Origin: Thiomargarita sp.
Lineage (GTDB): Bacteria; Pseudomonadota; Gammaproteobacteria; Beggiatoales; Beggiatoaceae
Direction: 5' to 3'
Assembly: GCA_030618965.1 (NCBI GenBank)
Contig: JAUXCJ010000100.1
Location: 1 to 5,742 of the forward strand
Length of the DNA: 5,742 nt
Shown in pieces: positions 5,653 to 5,742 of the stretch (position 1 is its first letter; each line of letters begins with the position of its first letter). The translations under genes were made by a program, and so were the position numbers. The notes under the pieces were generated by a model. It was not told the origin of the DNA. It worked only from the letters and a program-made list of their open reading frames with translations, and searched no databases.

Positions 5653-5722
5653 CCCTCCCCCTAGCCCCCTCCCACTGGGAGAGGGAACCTCCACCCCAGC
5701 GGGGGGGATTGAGGGGGGTGAC
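5653..5722. repeat. C/G-rich structured intergenic repeat
   Basis: Seven bases after the REC-GGDEF-EAL stop, an otherwise AT-rich sequence switches to a C-rich left half (CCCTCCCCCTAGCCCCC, 5653-5669) and a G-rich right half (5701-5718). The halves form an imperfect outer stem. Inside are two small hairpins, CTCCC-ACT-GGGAG (5669-5681) and CCCC-AGC-GGGG (5694-5704). The design resembles the multi-copy palindromic repeats that end genes in many bacterial genomes. It could act as a transcription barrier or mRNA-stabilising element for the gene before it. Copy number cannot be seen from one window. The remainder, 5723-5742, shows nothing. Confidence 0.6.
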
Positions 5723-5742
5723 ACTATTAACATCAAATTTAA

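Noticed and set aside
5653..5722. CRISPR repeat or intrinsic terminator with a T-run
   Set aside because: There is only one unit with no spacer-repeat pattern, and no T-run follows the hairpins.

Overview
The window is a compact, AT-rich (roughly 38-40% GC by eye) chromosomal segment from a Gram-negative bacterium. LolA, an LpxL/HtrB-type lipid A acyltransferase and TrmL together point to a gammaproteobacterium. An AT-rich sulfur-oxidiser of the Thiotrichales/Beggiatoa kind would fit, but that is a guess from composition and gene style, not a demonstrated assignment.

Layout. Positions 1-1169, minus strand: a probable two-gene unit, trmL (tRNA wobble-ribose methyltransferase) followed after 9 nt by a PfkB-family sugar kinase. 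The kinase resembles animal ketohexokinase and is cut by the left window edge. Positions 1170-1312 carry, on the opposite strand, a short remnant of a PP2C-type protein phosphatase, a 10-bp hairpin and a possible trmL promoter. Positions 1313-2490, minus strand: a thioredoxin/peroxiredoxin-like gene translationally coupled (ATGA overlap) to lolA. Positions 2491-2741: an AT-rich divergent promoter region with a recognisable promoter in each direction and a 17-bp palindrome between them. Positions 2742-2972, plus strand: a small, unrecognised putative lipoprotein. Positions 2973-3014: a hairpin shared by convergent genes. Positions 3015-3917, minus strand: an lpxL-like acyltransferase. Positions 3960-5645, plus strand: a REC-GGDEF-EAL protein, divergent from lpxL across a 42-nt gap. 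Positions 5646-5742: a strikingly C-then-G-rich structured repeat right after that gene.

How the genes fit together. Several products serve the envelope (LolA for lipoprotein transport, LpxL for lipid A acylation, a small putative lipoprotein), and one is a putative cyclic-di-GMP protein. There is no single recognisable pathway and no mobile element, CRISPR array, tRNA or rRNA. The most interesting item is the REC-GGDEF-EAL protein. All three of its domains have lost residues normally needed for phosphorylation, cyclic-di-GMP synthesis or cyclic-di-GMP hydrolysis, so it looks like a binding or scaffolding protein rather than an enzyme. Secondary points are the ketohexokinase-like kinase, the PP2C remnant and the structured repeat. 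I see no convincing wholly new multi-gene system.
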